Shown: piece after piece, positions 61,901-63,186 of the stretch
Numbering within the stretch: position 1 is the first letter of the stretch
How the letters are laid out: the number at the start of each line of letters is the position of its first letter
Assembly (NCBI RefSeq): GCF_023091745.1
Contig: NC_068926.1
Coordinates: 45,160,001 to 45,224,000, forward strand
Reading direction: 5' to 3'
Length of the DNA: 64,000 nucleotides
DNA from: Budorcas taxicolor
Lineage: Eukaryota > Chordata > Mammalia > Artiodactyla > Bovidae
Translations under genes and position numbers: made by a program
The notes under the pieces: generated by a model
The model's input: only the letters and a program-made list of their open reading frames with translations
Told to the model about the DNA's origin: nothing
Database searches by the model: none

Positions 61901-63186
61901 TTTTATTTCCACGACCTAAATGCAAACAGTTAAATAAATAAGCATGCTATTAAGGATGTAAATTATAAAAGTTCCGTATATGAAAACATTAAAATTTGTA
62001 GACCAAAAGCCCAGCTGTCCAATCTCACTTCAGATTACAGCTGATGTTTGAACAACATGGGTTTGAGCTGTACAGGTCACTGGTGCACACTGATGTTCTC
62101 CAAGGGTAAAGCCTACACAACTACACGCTTGATGGCTGGCTGAACGTGACAACCGCACACTCAGTGGCTGGCTGAACGTGACAACCGCACGCTCGGCGGC
62201 TGGCTGAATGGGACAACCGCACACTCGGCGGCTGGCTGAACGTGACAACCGCACACTCGGCGGCTGGCTGAATGAGCAGCCGTGGACCCATGGACACAGA
62301 GGGCAGATGATGAGTTGCATGCAGATTTTCAACTGCACCCGGAGTTGGTGGCCTCACCCCCATGCTGTTCAAAGAGAAATGTTCAATTTGGTACTCTTTC
62401 ATTACAGTGTATCAGCTGCATCCTGCCCAAATTCTGTCAGAGGGTAAGATGAAAACTGTTACAGAAAGGAAGACAGAAGAGCCATTCTCGAAGTATGAGT
62501 CAGTCTTTAGTGACCTGCATGTGTGTGCTCAGTTGGTCAGTCATGTCTGACTCTTTGCAACCCCTGGACTGTAGCCTGCCTGGCTCCTCTGGCCATTGAA
62601 ATTTCCAGGTAAGAATACTGGAGTGGGTTGCCATTTCCTACTCCAGATCTTCCCGACCACAGGTCGAACCCATGTCTCTTGCATCTCCTGCATTGGCAGG
62701 TGGAGTCTTTACCATTATGCCACCTGGGAAGCCCTTTAGTGACCTGCAACAGAGGTCTGTCTGAAGAGCCCCTCATGGAGGCTCACAGACATCACAGAGT
62801 GGGCAGATGGTGGCCAATGGGGATTCTGATGCACAAAGAGAAACAGAGAGGTAGAACCAGGTATCTTAATAAGCCAACAGTCCAGAGGTGCCACAGCAGT
62901 GCAGGGACCTCGCCTTTCTAAATGACACTTGGGGCTCTACCTGTGGGATTTCTCCAGCACAGAGTCACGCATGGTTCAGAAGCCTGCCTTGTCAACTCTG
63001 ACACAGTCTATGATTCCAGGACCCCATCAAAATTTCAGAATTTACCTGTTCAATATTTGACCAAAAGTACTCTATTTCTCTAGCAGTTGAGGCAGCTATT
63101 CGCCTCAATCGGTTCTGTTCTTCTTTCTTCCCCCTTTCCTCCCGAAGCTTCTTCTCTTCATGATGACGAGCTACAGTTCTGACAAG
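2267..63186 (-). CDS. EP400: EP400, chromatin-remodelling ATPase p400, internal 45 exons (partial gene)
   Basis: Encodes the SWI2/SNF2 ATPase of the nuclear TIP60/NuA4-type complex, which in known members exchanges histones H2A.Z and H3.3 at promoters and damaged chromatin. Forty-five exons join to 2208 in-frame codons. Local residues: 1-45 end of HSA helix; about 240-505 ATPase lobe 1 with P-loop AGLGKT and Walker-B DEMQ; about 567-990 insertion typical of the INO80 subfamily; about 1040-1217 lobe 2 with the DRIGR arginine motif; about 1500-1590 SANT domain; 1655-2208 Pro/Gln-rich tail with polyQ at 1908-1926. Every junction is GT-AG and phase-consistent. The match to human EP400, as remembered, is close throughout. 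The N-terminal ~800 residues and the final ~90 residues lie outside the window. No truncation or frameshift is seen, so the gene looks functional. Confidence 0.97.
3329..3484 (-). mobile_element. Short retroposed LINE-type 3' fragment
   Basis: A T-rich left end and an 11-bp target duplication ctaaggtgaca (3318-3328 and 3485-3495) show a retroposition on the minus strand. The body (ttgctttacaatgctgtgtt, then tctgccatacaatac) is a common ruminant repeat that I believe derives from an L1 3' end. The family name is uncertain. Confidence 0.75.
3930..5300 (+). repeat. Degenerate L1-type LINE, 5' region
   Basis: The stretch with gtttaacagcaaattagac-like wording (about 4198-4225), cagaatatagcacaaagagac, and later agaattccacaccaagcaga with tacctttcaggaacaagagtg resembles old L1/HAL1 leader sequence. 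Open frames here are short and decayed. Interrupted by the Bov-tA at 4434. Confidence 0.5.
4434..4647 (+). mobile_element. Bov-tA SINE
   Basis: tRNA-Glu-like head (gtaaagaatctgcctgcaat), body with caacccactccagtactctt, and tail acaaagagtcagacatgact. Diverged a few bases from consensus. Inserted within the L1-like region. Confidence 0.9.
5657..5870 (+). mobile_element. Bov-tA SINE
   Basis: Full-length element from gggctttccaggtggtggta to agtgacttagcatacacac, flanked by target duplication aataataaa at 5648-5656 and 5871-5879. Confidence 0.93.
5952..6079 (-). mobile_element. CHR-type tRNA-derived SINE
   Basis: Read on the minus strand it starts gggacttccctggagcttcg and has the tRNA B-box-like gttcaatccttggtc; the T-rich left end is its tail. 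Target duplication cagaatgggag at 5941-5951 and 6080-6090. Confidence 0.9.
6410..6600 (+). mobile_element. CHR-type tRNA-derived SINE
   Basis: Head acttccctggttgtccagtg, B-box-like gtttgatccctggttgg, body with aggtcccacatgcc, and an A-rich tail aataaaaacaaataaaaac. Confidence 0.88.
7150..7345 (+). repeat. Possible L1 ORF2 remnant
   Basis: The segment ctcccccaaactgatctaca followed by gggtcaatgtaattctaaca resembles a well-known L1 ORF2 passage. It is short and decayed. Confidence 0.4.
7843..7989 (-). CDS. EP400: EP400 exon w44
   Basis: 147 nt, phase 0 to 0. Encodes ITAQQIAAQGQPQKVTYATQ, PALKTQFLTTPISQAQKLAG and TQQVQTQIQ. Acceptor ctcag, donor gtgagt. Skippable in frame. Confidence 0.97.
7990..9500 (-). 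other. EP400: Intron w43-w44
   Basis: Only the GTGA microsatellite is seen. No recognised repeat or RNA gene. Confidence 0.8.
8243..8263. repeat. (GTGA)n microsatellite
   Basis: Five perfect-looking GAGT/GTGA units (ttgagtgagtgagtgagtga) in an intron. Confidence 0.85.
9501..9625 (-). CDS. EP400: EP400 exon w43
   Basis: 125 nt, phase 1 to 0. Encodes GQTVVAQPVHVQQLLKLKQQ then AVQQQKAIQPQAAPGPAAVQ ending QK. Acceptor cgcag, donor gtactg. Confidence 0.97.
9991..10186 (-). CDS. EP400: EP400 exon w42
   Basis: 196 nt, phase 0 to 1. Encodes TRVPTSQLQAQGQMQAPAPQ, PAQVALAKPPVVSVPAAVVS and VAGISVAIGQPQKAA. Acceptor ctag, donor gtgcct. Confidence 0.97.
10187..11980 (-). other. EP400: Intron w41-w42
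   Basis: A possible MIR relic at 11260-11400, and an old LINE-like passage about 10800-10970 too decayed to call. Otherwise unremarkable. Confidence 0.75.
11260..11400 (+). repeat. Possible MIR-type SINE relic
   Basis: The passage gtgtgtgacttggtttctgc plus acctgcaaaatggagttagc follows the MIR core pattern (TTACTT...CATCTGTAAAATGGG). Strongly decayed, so only tentative. Confidence 0.45.
11981..12199 (-). CDS. EP400: EP400 exon w41: Gln/Pro-rich segment
   Basis: 219 nt, phase 0 to 0. Begins EHLIKMQKQKLQLPQQ, then Pro/Gln/Ala-rich, and ends TAPRPGALLTGTTVANLQVA plus RL. Acceptor ttag, donor gtaagt. Skippable in frame. Confidence 0.97.
12200..13846 (-). other. EP400: Intron w40-w41
   Basis: AT-rich 12200-12700; a G-rich tract at 12875-12897 on the plus strand; possible MER5A relic at 13000-13115. 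Nothing else seen. Confidence 0.75.
13000..13115 (+). repeat. Possible MER5A-like hAT relic
   Basis: The passage ctgggctgtccaatgagatg and cagtcacgtgtggccttgt resembles MER5A (CTGTCCAATA...CCACATGTGGC). Tentative. Confidence 0.45.
13847..14043 (-). CDS. EP400: EP400 exon w40: polyglutamine exon
   Basis: 197 nt, phase 1 to 0. Encodes TGVQLPGKTITPAHFQLLR, then 19 glutamines, then ASQVQVPQIQGQAQSPAQIK and AVGKLTP. The polyQ is encoded as 5 CAG, 2 CAA, 12 CAG. Human EP400 has a longer tract here (remembered). Acceptor ttcag, donor gtgagc. Confidence 0.98.
13928..13984 (-). repeat. EP400: CAG/CAA repeat encoding 19 Gln
   Basis: In coding direction: five CAG, two CAA, twelve CAG, 57 nt in total. 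The 12-unit pure CAG run is the part most prone to slippage. It lies in exon w40 of EP400. Confidence 0.98.
14157..14364 (-). CDS. EP400: EP400 exon w39: Thr/Val-rich segment
   Basis: 208 nt, phase 0 to 1. Encodes TSGGSAPAQVVHTQPRAVGS and then TQGVRAVTSVTASAVVTTSL ending LVTQVSQ. Acceptor ccag, donor gtaaag. Confidence 0.96.
14867..15320 (-). mobile_element. CHR-type SINE with internal duplications
   Basis: Minus-strand head is about 15318 (ctttcctggtgggtcagtgg) with B-box-like gtttgatccctggtctgag. Target duplication aagaatctttatata at 14852-14866 and 15321-15335. It is longer than normal CHR copies because of a 101-bp tandem duplication and a 31-bp one. Confidence 0.9.
15002..15203. repeat. 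101-bp near-perfect tandem duplication
   Basis: Copy 1 is 15002-15102, copy 2 is 15103-15203, both beginning cttgtggagaacctgctcta. I see only one base difference (atgggctcag versus atggggtcag). Just upstream, cattgaggtggcttactctt occurs at 14954 and again at 14985 (31-bp step). Confidence 0.95.
15848..16085 (+). mobile_element. CHR-type SINE
   Basis: Head gccttccctggtggtggtaa, later gctccacaaccagagaaacc and cacaactagagaaagccct, typical of the longer CHR-2 form. Short direct repeat caagaagg on both sides (about 15840 and 16088). Confidence 0.88.
16746..16855 (-). CDS. EP400: EP400 exon w38
   Basis: 110 nt, phase 1 to 0. Encodes GTVSGNVIVNTIAGVPAATF, QSINKRLASPVAPGALT. Only 82 nt of intron separates it from w37. 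Acceptor tgcag, donor gtgagt. Confidence 0.96.
16938..16983 (-). CDS. EP400: EP400 exon w37: 46-nt exon with NAGNAG acceptor
   Basis: 46 nt, phase 0 to 1. Encodes AGAIKTSVTGTSMPA. The acceptor is a tandem cagcag; I chose the distal AG because it gives VLAG across the junction as in human. Using the first AG would add one Gln and extend the exon to 16986. Donor gtaaga. Confidence 0.9.
16984..17964 (-). other. EP400: Intron w36-w37
   Basis: No repeat or RNA gene recognised. The 3' splice site is the tandem cagcag acceptor. Confidence 0.8.
17965..18216 (-). CDS. EP400: EP400 exon w36: Pro/Gln-rich exon
   Basis: 252 nt, phase 0 to 0. Begins ALADQQKAQQPPVTQPPP, followed by long proline and glutamine runs, and ends ITTVGSAAVL. 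Disordered low-complexity activation-type region; GC-rich. Acceptor gtag, donor gtgaga. Skippable in frame. Confidence 0.95.
18310..18388 (-). CDS. EP400: EP400 exon w35: PPIQVASLRAERIAKEKK
   Basis: 79 nt, phase 2 to 0. Encodes GINYDKPLPPIQVASLRAER then IAKEKK. Acceptor ttag, donor gtgtgg. The next intron is 93 nt. Confidence 0.97.
18389..19931 (-). other. EP400: Introns around w34-w35
   Basis: 1.5 kb of moderately GC-rich sequence between w34 and w35 with no recognised repeat; long open frames in it are composition artefacts. Confidence 0.75.
19932..19988 (-). CDS. EP400: EP400 exon w34: 57-nt exon
   Basis: 57 nt, phase 2 to 2. Encodes LGMNPFQKNPKHASVLAES (with split codons at the ends). 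Acceptor gcag, donor gtattt. Skippable in frame. Confidence 0.95.
20110..20246 (-). CDS. EP400: EP400 exon w33: post-SANT conserved segment
   Basis: 137 nt, phase 0 to 2. Encodes SKNNRPLRTGQMYAQDENAT, HTQLYTSHFDLMKMTAGKRS and PPIKPL. The donor gtacgc is weak. Acceptor ttcag. Confidence 0.97.
20247..21983 (-). other. EP400: Intron w32-w33
   Basis: No recognised repeat, RNA gene or regulatory element. Confidence 0.75.
21984..22157 (-). CDS. EP400: EP400 exon w32: SANT/Myb-like domain
   Basis: 174 nt, phase 0 to 0. Encodes AVKQLLELPLNLTIVSPAHT, PNWDLVSDVVNSCSRIYRS and KQCRNRYENVLIPREEGK. The conserved tryptophan (PNWDLVS) and CRNRYE helix 3 define the SANT fold, which in TIP60 complexes is linked to histone-tail and acetyltransferase contacts. 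Acceptor tcag, donor gtgagg. Confidence 0.98.
22210..22244 (-). other. EP400: G-quadruplex motif in a 134-nt intron
   Basis: On the coding (minus) strand there are at least five runs of three or more G separated by 1-4 bases. The motif occupies about a quarter of the short intron between w31 and w32 (22158-22291), so it would be present in the nascent RNA. Confidence 0.85.
22292..22533 (-). CDS. EP400: EP400 exon w31: basic linker and start of SANT
   Basis: 242 nt, phase 1 to 0. Encodes AAGRKKKQRHGEAVVPPRSL, FDRTTPGMLKIRREGKEQKK and NPEWLISEDWALLQ; the last is helix 1 of the SANT/Myb-like domain. Acceptor tgcag, donor gtgagt. Confidence 0.97.
22654..22807 (-). CDS. EP400: EP400 exon w30: PPTPPQDD segment
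   Basis: 154 nt, phase 0 to 1. Encodes LWTPPTPPQDDNDIYIDSV, MCLMYETTPIPESKLPPVY and the basic VRKERRRHKTDPS. Acceptor gcag, donor gtgggc. Confidence 0.96.
22910..22954 (-). CDS. EP400: EP400 exon w29: 45-nt mini-exon
   Basis: 45 nt, phase 0 to 0. Encodes EFVCEGADGQTEVMP. Human has a recognisably similar but diverged stretch ending DGQTEVMP. Acceptor ctgcag, donor gtgagt. Introns on either side are 274 and 102 nt. Confidence 0.93.
23229..23363 (-). CDS. EP400: EP400 exon w28: charged coiled-coil-like exon
   Basis: 135 nt, phase 0 to 0. Encodes GAVMAAVREWEARNARSLR, then alternating Glu/Arg/Gln ending LLTYTREDAYSA; the composition suggests a long charged helix. Acceptor gcag, donor gtatgg. Confidence 0.94.
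23668..23751 (-). CDS. EP400: EP400 exon w27: helical linker
   Basis: 84 nt, phase 0 to 0. Encodes LTPIEKYALNYLELFHTSID followed by QEKERSSE. Acceptor acag, donor gtaaga. Confidence 0.96.
23962..24105 (-). CDS. EP400: EP400 exon w26: acidic variable exon
   Basis: 144 nt, phase 0 to 0. Begins ALKSIEYLEEEDAQQPAEE and ends EEPSQLEELADFMGQ. The centre is Gly/Ser/Pro-rich and, from memory, differs in length and sequence from human. The donor is a weak gtttgg. Acceptor gcag. Confidence 0.94.
24620..25070 (+). repeat. Degenerate L1 ORF2 fragment
   Basis: Recognisable passages: aaacatctagaagaaagcaa, ccaagaatttctgctcac, cgattgggagaatatatttc. Ends beyond a 17-A run near 24980. No frame survives. Confidence 0.6.
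25608..26665 (+). mobile_element. BovB (RTE-clade) LINE, 5'-truncated
   Basis: Inserted with a 12-bp target duplication aatgattacctc at 25596-25607 and 26666-26677. It encodes the end of a reverse transcriptase in decayed frames: RNLYA-like start, GCILSP/LFNLY region, NLRYADDTTVMAESEEELK with the catalytic YADD, then the BovB C-terminal domain (KITADGDCSHEIKRR, VRLVKAMVFPVVM). In-frame stops (for example after VVM) show it is dead. It ends in the short tail ttaactgaactg. Confidence 0.95.
26795..26994 (-). mobile_element. CHR-type SINE
   Basis: Minus-strand head gggacttccgtggtcgtcca and B-box-like gttcagtccctgatcgg; T-rich left end. No clear target duplication noted. Confidence 0.87.
27942..28085 (-). 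CDS. EP400: EP400 exon w25: post-ATPase segment
   Basis: 144 nt, phase 0 to 0. Encodes RTIQELFEVYPPMDDTGFPV and VLSQEPSVTETIAPKIARPF. Acceptor ttcag, donor gtaagg. Skippable in frame. Confidence 0.96.
28235..28346 (-). CDS. EP400: EP400 exon w24: end of ATPase lobe 2
   Basis: 112 nt, phase 2 to 0. Encodes LVSGNSIEEKLLKNGTKDL and IREVAAQGNDYSMAFLTQ, equivalent to the T-VEE-I segment closing SNF2 lobe 2. Acceptor gtag, donor gtactg. Confidence 0.97.
28347..30351 (-). other. EP400: Intron w23-w24
   Basis: Only the CHR-2 SINE at 29269-29585 is recognised. Confidence 0.8.
29269..29585 (+). mobile_element. Full-length CHR-2-type SINE
   Basis: Head gggcttccctggtggctccg, B-box-like gttcgatccctgatcc, body with ctctgcaacaagagaagcca and a repeated caacaaag / A-rich tail. 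At about 315 bp it is close to full length. Confidence 0.92.
30352..30548 (-). CDS. EP400: EP400 exon w23: ATPase motifs V and VI
   Basis: 197 nt, phase 0 to 2. Contains LLSTHSRATGVSLVEAD (motif V), VVFYDHDLNPVMD, and QEWCDRIGRRKDVHIYR (motif VI; most SNF2 motors read QRAHRIGQ). The arginines of DRIGR provide the arginine-finger positions in this family. Acceptor ccag, donor gtgagg. Confidence 0.98.
31087..31431 (+). mobile_element. Tigger/pogo-type DNA transposon, internally deleted
   Basis: 345-bp element with terminal inverted repeats: cagtaagtcgcctaca at the left (31087) and tgtagcagacttactg at the right. Left end follows a TA. Inside, atgtccaaaccagtgtaaaa then gcagcagtgatgtagccga (about 31290-31330) matches the start of a Tigger-type transposase with a one-base shift, so this is a decayed, internally deleted copy. 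Confidence 0.75.
31821..32131 (+). mobile_element. Bov-tA SINE with duplicated tRNA-like head
   Basis: Two tRNA-like heads (gtaaagaatctgcctgcaat at about 31850 and gtaaagaatctgctcgcaat at about 31966) precede one Bov-A tail ending gagtcggacacgactgagtg. Target duplication agatacagaat at 31810-31820 and 32132-32142. Confidence 0.92.
32250..32850 (-). mobile_element. BovB LINE 3' fragment, minus strand
   Basis: About 600 nt. In reverse it reads the same C-terminal part of the BovB protein as at 26.05-26.66 kb (LGGIGDRRRRGRQRMRWLDG, SLSELWELVMDREAWCAAIH). Opposite orientation to the other two BovB copies in this window. Confidence 0.93.
33224..33393 (-). CDS. EP400: EP400 exon w22: ATPase motif IV
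   Basis: 170 nt, phase 1 to 0. Encodes GKLEALAILLQKLKSEGRRV and LILSQMVLMLDILEMFL, the motif IV region (VLIFSQ equivalent), then YIRIDENANSEQRQ (motif IVa, RIDG equivalent). Acceptor acag, donor gtagga. Confidence 0.97.
33483..33685 (-). CDS. EP400: EP400 exon w21: lead-in to ATPase lobe 2
   Basis: 203 nt, phase 2 to 1. Encodes VVCVIPPVVAAPPHLWVARP, PSLYSHRMRLFRHCLREH and RFPELRLVQFDS. The last segment leads directly into the second RecA-like lobe. Acceptor tcag, donor gtacca. The following intron is only 89 nt. Confidence 0.96.
35410..35520 (-). mobile_element. CHR-type SINE fragment inside L1
   Basis: Minus-strand gggacttcttggtgcacctc and the B-box-like gttcagtccctggttag; T-rich left end. 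Nested in the L1 3' region. Confidence 0.75.
35558..35785 (+). mobile_element. Bov-tA SINE inside L1
   Basis: Head tctcaggtggcatgagtggt, body caacccactccagtattctt, tail cacagagagtcagaaatgac then tgaagtgatttagcacacac. Confidence 0.92.
36190..36770 (+). mobile_element. BovB LINE 3' fragment
   Basis: Reads FLDSKITVDSDCSQEIKRR, LVKAMVFPVVMYGCESWTIK, MDMSLSKLWETAKDRGAW. One frameshift near 36478. Same 3' segment as the copies at 26 and 32 kb. Ends just 44 nt before exon w20's donor side. Confidence 0.93.
36814..37085 (-). CDS. EP400: EP400 exon w20: end of insertion
   Basis: 272 nt, phase 0 to 2, the longest exon in view. Begins EEKSRLLKERLDQIYFVNE, continues RRCSRSPIYGRDLLGVC and ends LTQRQESLQDVIDR. 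The middle part is more diverged from human than its ends. Acceptor gaag, donor gtaagg. Confidence 0.96.
37432..37542 (+). mobile_element. BOV-A2 3' monomer with (AGC)8
   Basis: Second BOV-A2 monomer only (gcctggagaatcccagggac to gacacgactgaagtgactta), followed by eight perfect AGC units at 37519-37542. Confidence 0.9.
37676..37770 (-). CDS. EP400: EP400 exon w19: insertion, short Ala/Pro exon
   Basis: 95 nt, phase 1 to 0. Encodes VGVPGRVAVSPLAAGEPG and ASKPASPVAGPTQ. Acceptor tgtag, donor gtatgg. Confidence 0.93.
37771..39013 (-). other. EP400: Intron w18-w19
   Basis: Free of recognised repeats; contains the two hairpins near 38.8 kb. Confidence 0.75.
38791..38910. other. Two strong adjacent hairpins, function unknown
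   Basis: Hairpin A: gctggttg / tatt / caaccagc (38797-38816) with an extended outer stem aaggtg ... cacctt (38785 and about 38816-38822). Hairpin B: ctgtctgtgg ... ccacaaacag (38859-38868 and 38882-38891), ten pairs with one wobble. Both lie in the w18-w19 intron. I see no clear H or ACA box. Confidence 0.6.
39014..39169 (-). CDS. EP400: EP400 exon w18: insertion
   Basis: 156 nt, phase 1 to 1. Encodes GSVLQIVSAPGQSYLRPPGP, then VVMQTVSQAGALNALGSKPP and a Pro/Ser tail. Matches EP400. Acceptor gcag, donor gtagag. Skipping keeps frame. Confidence 0.95.
39746..39762. repeat. Poly(T) tract
   Basis: Seventeen T, followed by ggctgcaggcttcttggggg. It may be the tail of a decayed minus-strand CHR SINE, but the rest is too diverged to call. 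Confidence 0.7.
40407..40571 (-). CDS. EP400: EP400 exon w17: insertion, beta-rich Gln/Leu segment
   Basis: 165 nt, phase 1 to 1. Encodes GEVVKIAQLASLAGPPSRV and then VTLQFQGNKFTLSHSQLRQL ending PLQLQ. Acceptor gcag, donor gtaagg. Preceded by a 1.84-kb intron. Confidence 0.95.
40572..42412 (-). other. EP400: Intron w16-w17
   Basis: 40640-41400 is AT-rich; 41500-42400 is GC-richer. No recognised repeat, which is unusual for this repeat-dense gene. Confidence 0.7.
42413..42655 (-). CDS. EP400: EP400 exon w16: insertion, Ala/Pro/Gln-rich
   Basis: 243 nt, phase 1 to 1. Encodes AAAAPFQTSQASTGAPRHQ, then Pro/Gln repeats, and ends SQAQARLPS. Intrinsically disordered by composition. Acceptor tgcag, donor gtaagt. 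Skipping would preserve frame. Confidence 0.94.
42656..45148 (-). other. EP400: Introns flanking w15
   Basis: 42656-43486 and 43657-45148 hold no recognised repeats or RNA genes. Confidence 0.7.
43487..43656 (-). CDS. EP400: EP400 exon w15: insertion, low complexity
   Basis: 170 nt, phase 2 to 1. Encodes LFQPVQYGQKPEGRTVAFPN, a Thr/Pro/Ala-rich run, then RGRPPIATFSANPDAK. The RGRPP motif resembles an AT-hook core, but a single copy proves nothing. Acceptor ccag, donor gtatgc. Confidence 0.95.
45149..45315 (-). CDS. EP400: EP400 exon w14: insertion, MTRHEAELL
   Basis: 167 nt, phase 0 to 2. Encodes ETDLSIFDLLGLESKMTRHE, then a lysine-rich and Pro/Ser/Ala-rich segment ending RLKPS. Part of the long insertion between helicase lobes, which in INO80-class motors docks the RUVBL1/RUVBL2 ring (family knowledge). 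Acceptor ctag, donor gtatgt. Confidence 0.95.
45462..45645 (-). mobile_element. CHR-type SINE
   Basis: Minus-strand head gggacttgactgtggtccag and B-box-like gttcagtccttggtcag; left end has a 15-T run near 45465-45479. Confidence 0.85.
46015..46570 (+). repeat. Decayed L1 3' region
   Basis: Passages tgggaaatagtctggcaact, ccaagtgtccatcagctcgt and acatggatgaactctgaaaa are characteristic of L1 3' sequence. Contains a G-rich tract near 46382-46402. Confidence 0.8.
47312..47508 (-). mobile_element. Bov-tA SINE
   Basis: Minus-strand head gggcttcccaggtggcacag, B-box-like gtttgatccctgggtt; the Bov-A tail is at the left (tgtatccaactccttccgac). Imperfect target duplication ctagggatag / ctaggtatag at 47302 and 47510. 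Confidence 0.9.
47870..48056 (-). CDS. EP400: EP400 exon w13: RLQRICNHP box, start of insertion
   Basis: 187 nt, phase 2 to 0. Contains LSILLRLQRICNHPGLV, the LR-KxCNHP signature preceding the lobe-2 break, then LPESSYTAGPLQYRSAS and ALDRDFWK, where the INO80-type insertion begins. Acceptor gcag, donor gtacag. Confidence 0.97.
48603..48739 (-). CDS. EP400: EP400 exon w12: lobe 1 end, RRTK box
   Basis: 137 nt, phase 0 to 2. Encodes VTQPFILRRTKRDVEKQLTK, the conserved LRRxKxDVE box between lobes of SNF2 motors, then RLSNRQKALYEDVI. Acceptor ttcag, donor gtgagt. Confidence 0.97.
48822..48996 (-). CDS. EP400: EP400 exon w11: motif III region
   Basis: 175 nt, phase 2 to 0. Begins with SQQRLLLIDAPLHNTFLEL, the motif III equivalent (usually LTGTPLQN, here IDAPLHN), followed by WTMVHFLIPGISRPY. 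Acceptor cgcag, donor gtacgc. Confidence 0.97.
49302..49471 (-). CDS. EP400: EP400 exon w10: Walker B (DEMQ)
   Basis: 170 nt, phase 0 to 2. Contains ITSYKQFFKGFASF and the Walker B motif VIDEMQRVKG. Canonical SNF2 motors carry DEAH; DEMQ is the EP400 form. It coordinates Mg-ATP. Acceptor gcag, donor gtctga. Confidence 0.97.
50493..50629 (-). CDS. EP400: EP400 exon w9: ATPase motif Ia region
   Basis: 137 nt, phase 1 to 0. Encodes GNWGPHLVVVRSCNILKWEL, then KRWCPGLKTLLYVGSHRELK, corresponding to the P-S-x-L-xx-W segment of SNF2 motors. Acceptor gtag, donor gtatgt. The upstream intron is 2.9 kb. Confidence 0.97.
51230..51545 (+). repeat. L1 ORF2 3' fragment
   Basis: Clear L1 wording: gacaaagggttaacatccaa, aacatataaacagttcacag, cctaaacagacattcctctg. 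Frames broken. Confidence 0.85.
53545..53722 (-). CDS. EP400: EP400 exon w8: ATPase motif Q/I (P-loop)
   Basis: 178 nt, phase 0 to 1. Contains LRDYQKIGLDWLAKLYRKN and the Walker A P-loop ILADEAGLGKTVQII, which binds ATP phosphate. Most SNF2 proteins have DEMGLGKT; the alanine here is, as far as I recall, normal for EP400. Acceptor gcag, donor gtaaga. Confidence 0.98.
53970..54160 (-). CDS. EP400: EP400 exon w7: lead-in to ATPase lobe 1
   Basis: 191 nt, phase 1 to 0. Begins DMEDCPGDRESRKD and includes LIDSLFIMDQFKAAER and AVAEAILPKGSARI. It is the conserved segment directly before the helicase core. Acceptor cacag, donor gtgagg. Confidence 0.96.
54232..54275 (+). repeat. Polypurine tract
   Basis: About 44 bases consisting only of A and G, in the w6-w7 intron; polypyrimidine on the transcribed strand's RNA. 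No other feature. Confidence 0.8.
55079..55186 (-). CDS. EP400: EP400 exon w6: linker before ATPase
   Basis: 108 nt, phase 1 to 1. Encodes AELPLIDLMKLYEGAFLPNF then a Pro/Glu-rich end (SEETSEEE). Flanked by introns of 4.5 kb upstream and 0.9 kb downstream. Acceptor ccag, donor gtctgt. Confidence 0.94.
55276..55479 (+). mobile_element. MER2-like Tigger MITE
   Basis: Ends cagttaaccttgaacaa (left) and ttgctcaaggaaggctcaactg-type right end followed by TA. The interior (ggggttggggtgctgactct, aaatccacgtgtaagtggat) follows MER2, with an internal deletion. Confidence 0.8.
57542..57660 (+). mobile_element. CHR-type SINE
   Basis: Head gaattccctggtggcccagt, B-box-like gttcaacctccagtcag, A-rich tail aaaaacaacaaaaacaa. 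Imperfect duplication acaagtcaaagg / acaagccaaagg on both sides. Confidence 0.88.
57680..59640 (+). repeat. L1 LINE ORF2/3' fragments
   Basis: Passages caaataaaattcaacttcat, ctatataccagcaaaaaaat, and later gagcaaaaaaatgttagaca, catttctcaaaaggcatcat mark the end of L1 ORF2 and 3' region. Split by a CHR SINE at 58228-58490. No intact frame. Confidence 0.78.
58228..58490 (+). mobile_element. CHR-2-type SINE inside L1
   Basis: Head gggcttctctggtggcacaa, body gccacaactactgaacctga and ctctgcaacaagactagcca, tail aaataaaaataataaaaaag. Confidence 0.88.
59728..59817 (-). CDS. EP400: EP400 exon w5: acidic linker
   Basis: 90 nt, phase 1 to 1. Encodes an acidic stretch (VEDEEETIEEEEANEG) followed by VVDHQTELSNLAKE, matching EP400 between HSA and the ATPase core. 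Acceptor cag, donor gtaggc. Both ends are phase 1, so skipping it would keep the frame. Confidence 0.95.
60630..60687 (-). CDS. EP400: EP400 exon w4: basic/serine linker
   Basis: 58 nt, phase 0 to 1. Encodes DSGISGRKRKASTSLTDDE, in which GRKRKAS looks like a short basic nuclear-localisation-type patch (inference). Acceptor ttcag, donor gtctgt, which is a weaker donor than its neighbours. Confidence 0.93.
61106..61155 (-). CDS. EP400: EP400 exon w3: KELRPKG linker
   Basis: 50 nt, phase 1 to 0. Encodes GKELRPKGLDVLPENFL. The KELRPKG motif is recognisable from EP400; the remainder differs somewhat from the human protein. Acceptor tttag, donor gtaagt. Confidence 0.92.
61837..61915 (-). CDS. EP400: EP400 exon w2: HSA tail helix
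   Basis: 79 nt, phase 0 to 1. Begins VVEIKLQVELEEKRKK and ends QKVSRK, continuing the long charged post-HSA helix. Acceptor tttag, donor gtatga. Confidence 0.94.
62038..62378 (-). mobile_element. MER2-like Tigger MITE containing a minisatellite
   Basis: Left end cagctgatgtttgaacaaca and right end catgctgttcaaagag form imperfect inverted repeats; cagattttcaactgcaccc near 62320 also fits MER2. The middle has been replaced or expanded by a 32-bp tandem repeat. Confidence 0.7.
62134..62281. repeat. 32-bp minisatellite, 4 full units plus partials
   Basis: Units start ggctggctgaacgtgacaac at 62134, 62166, 62198 and 62230, with a partial fifth at 62262 and a partial lead-in before 62134. Unit differences are only a few bases (cgtg/tggg; cacact/cacgct; cagt/cggc), so the array is young. 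Confidence 0.97.
62520..62733 (-). mobile_element. Bov-tA SINE
   Basis: Minus-strand head gggcttcccaggtggcataa; Bov-A tail at the left. Perfect 15-bp target duplication ctttagtgacctgca at 62505-62519 and 62734-62748, so relatively recent. Confidence 0.95.
63046..63186 (-). CDS. EP400: EP400 exon w1: end of HSA domain
   Basis: 141 nt, phase 0 to 0. Encodes 47 residues beginning LVRTVARHHEEKK, a highly basic amphipathic helix ending FWSNIEQ. This is the C-terminal part of the HSA domain, which in SWR1/INO80-family motors binds actin and Arp subunits. The acceptor reads tag and the donor gtaaat. Earlier HSA exons lie beyond the window. Confidence 0.95.

Noticed and set aside
62134..62281. Regular repeat array resembling a CRISPR
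   Set aside because: Units abut with no spacers and lie in a vertebrate transposon; it is a minisatellite.
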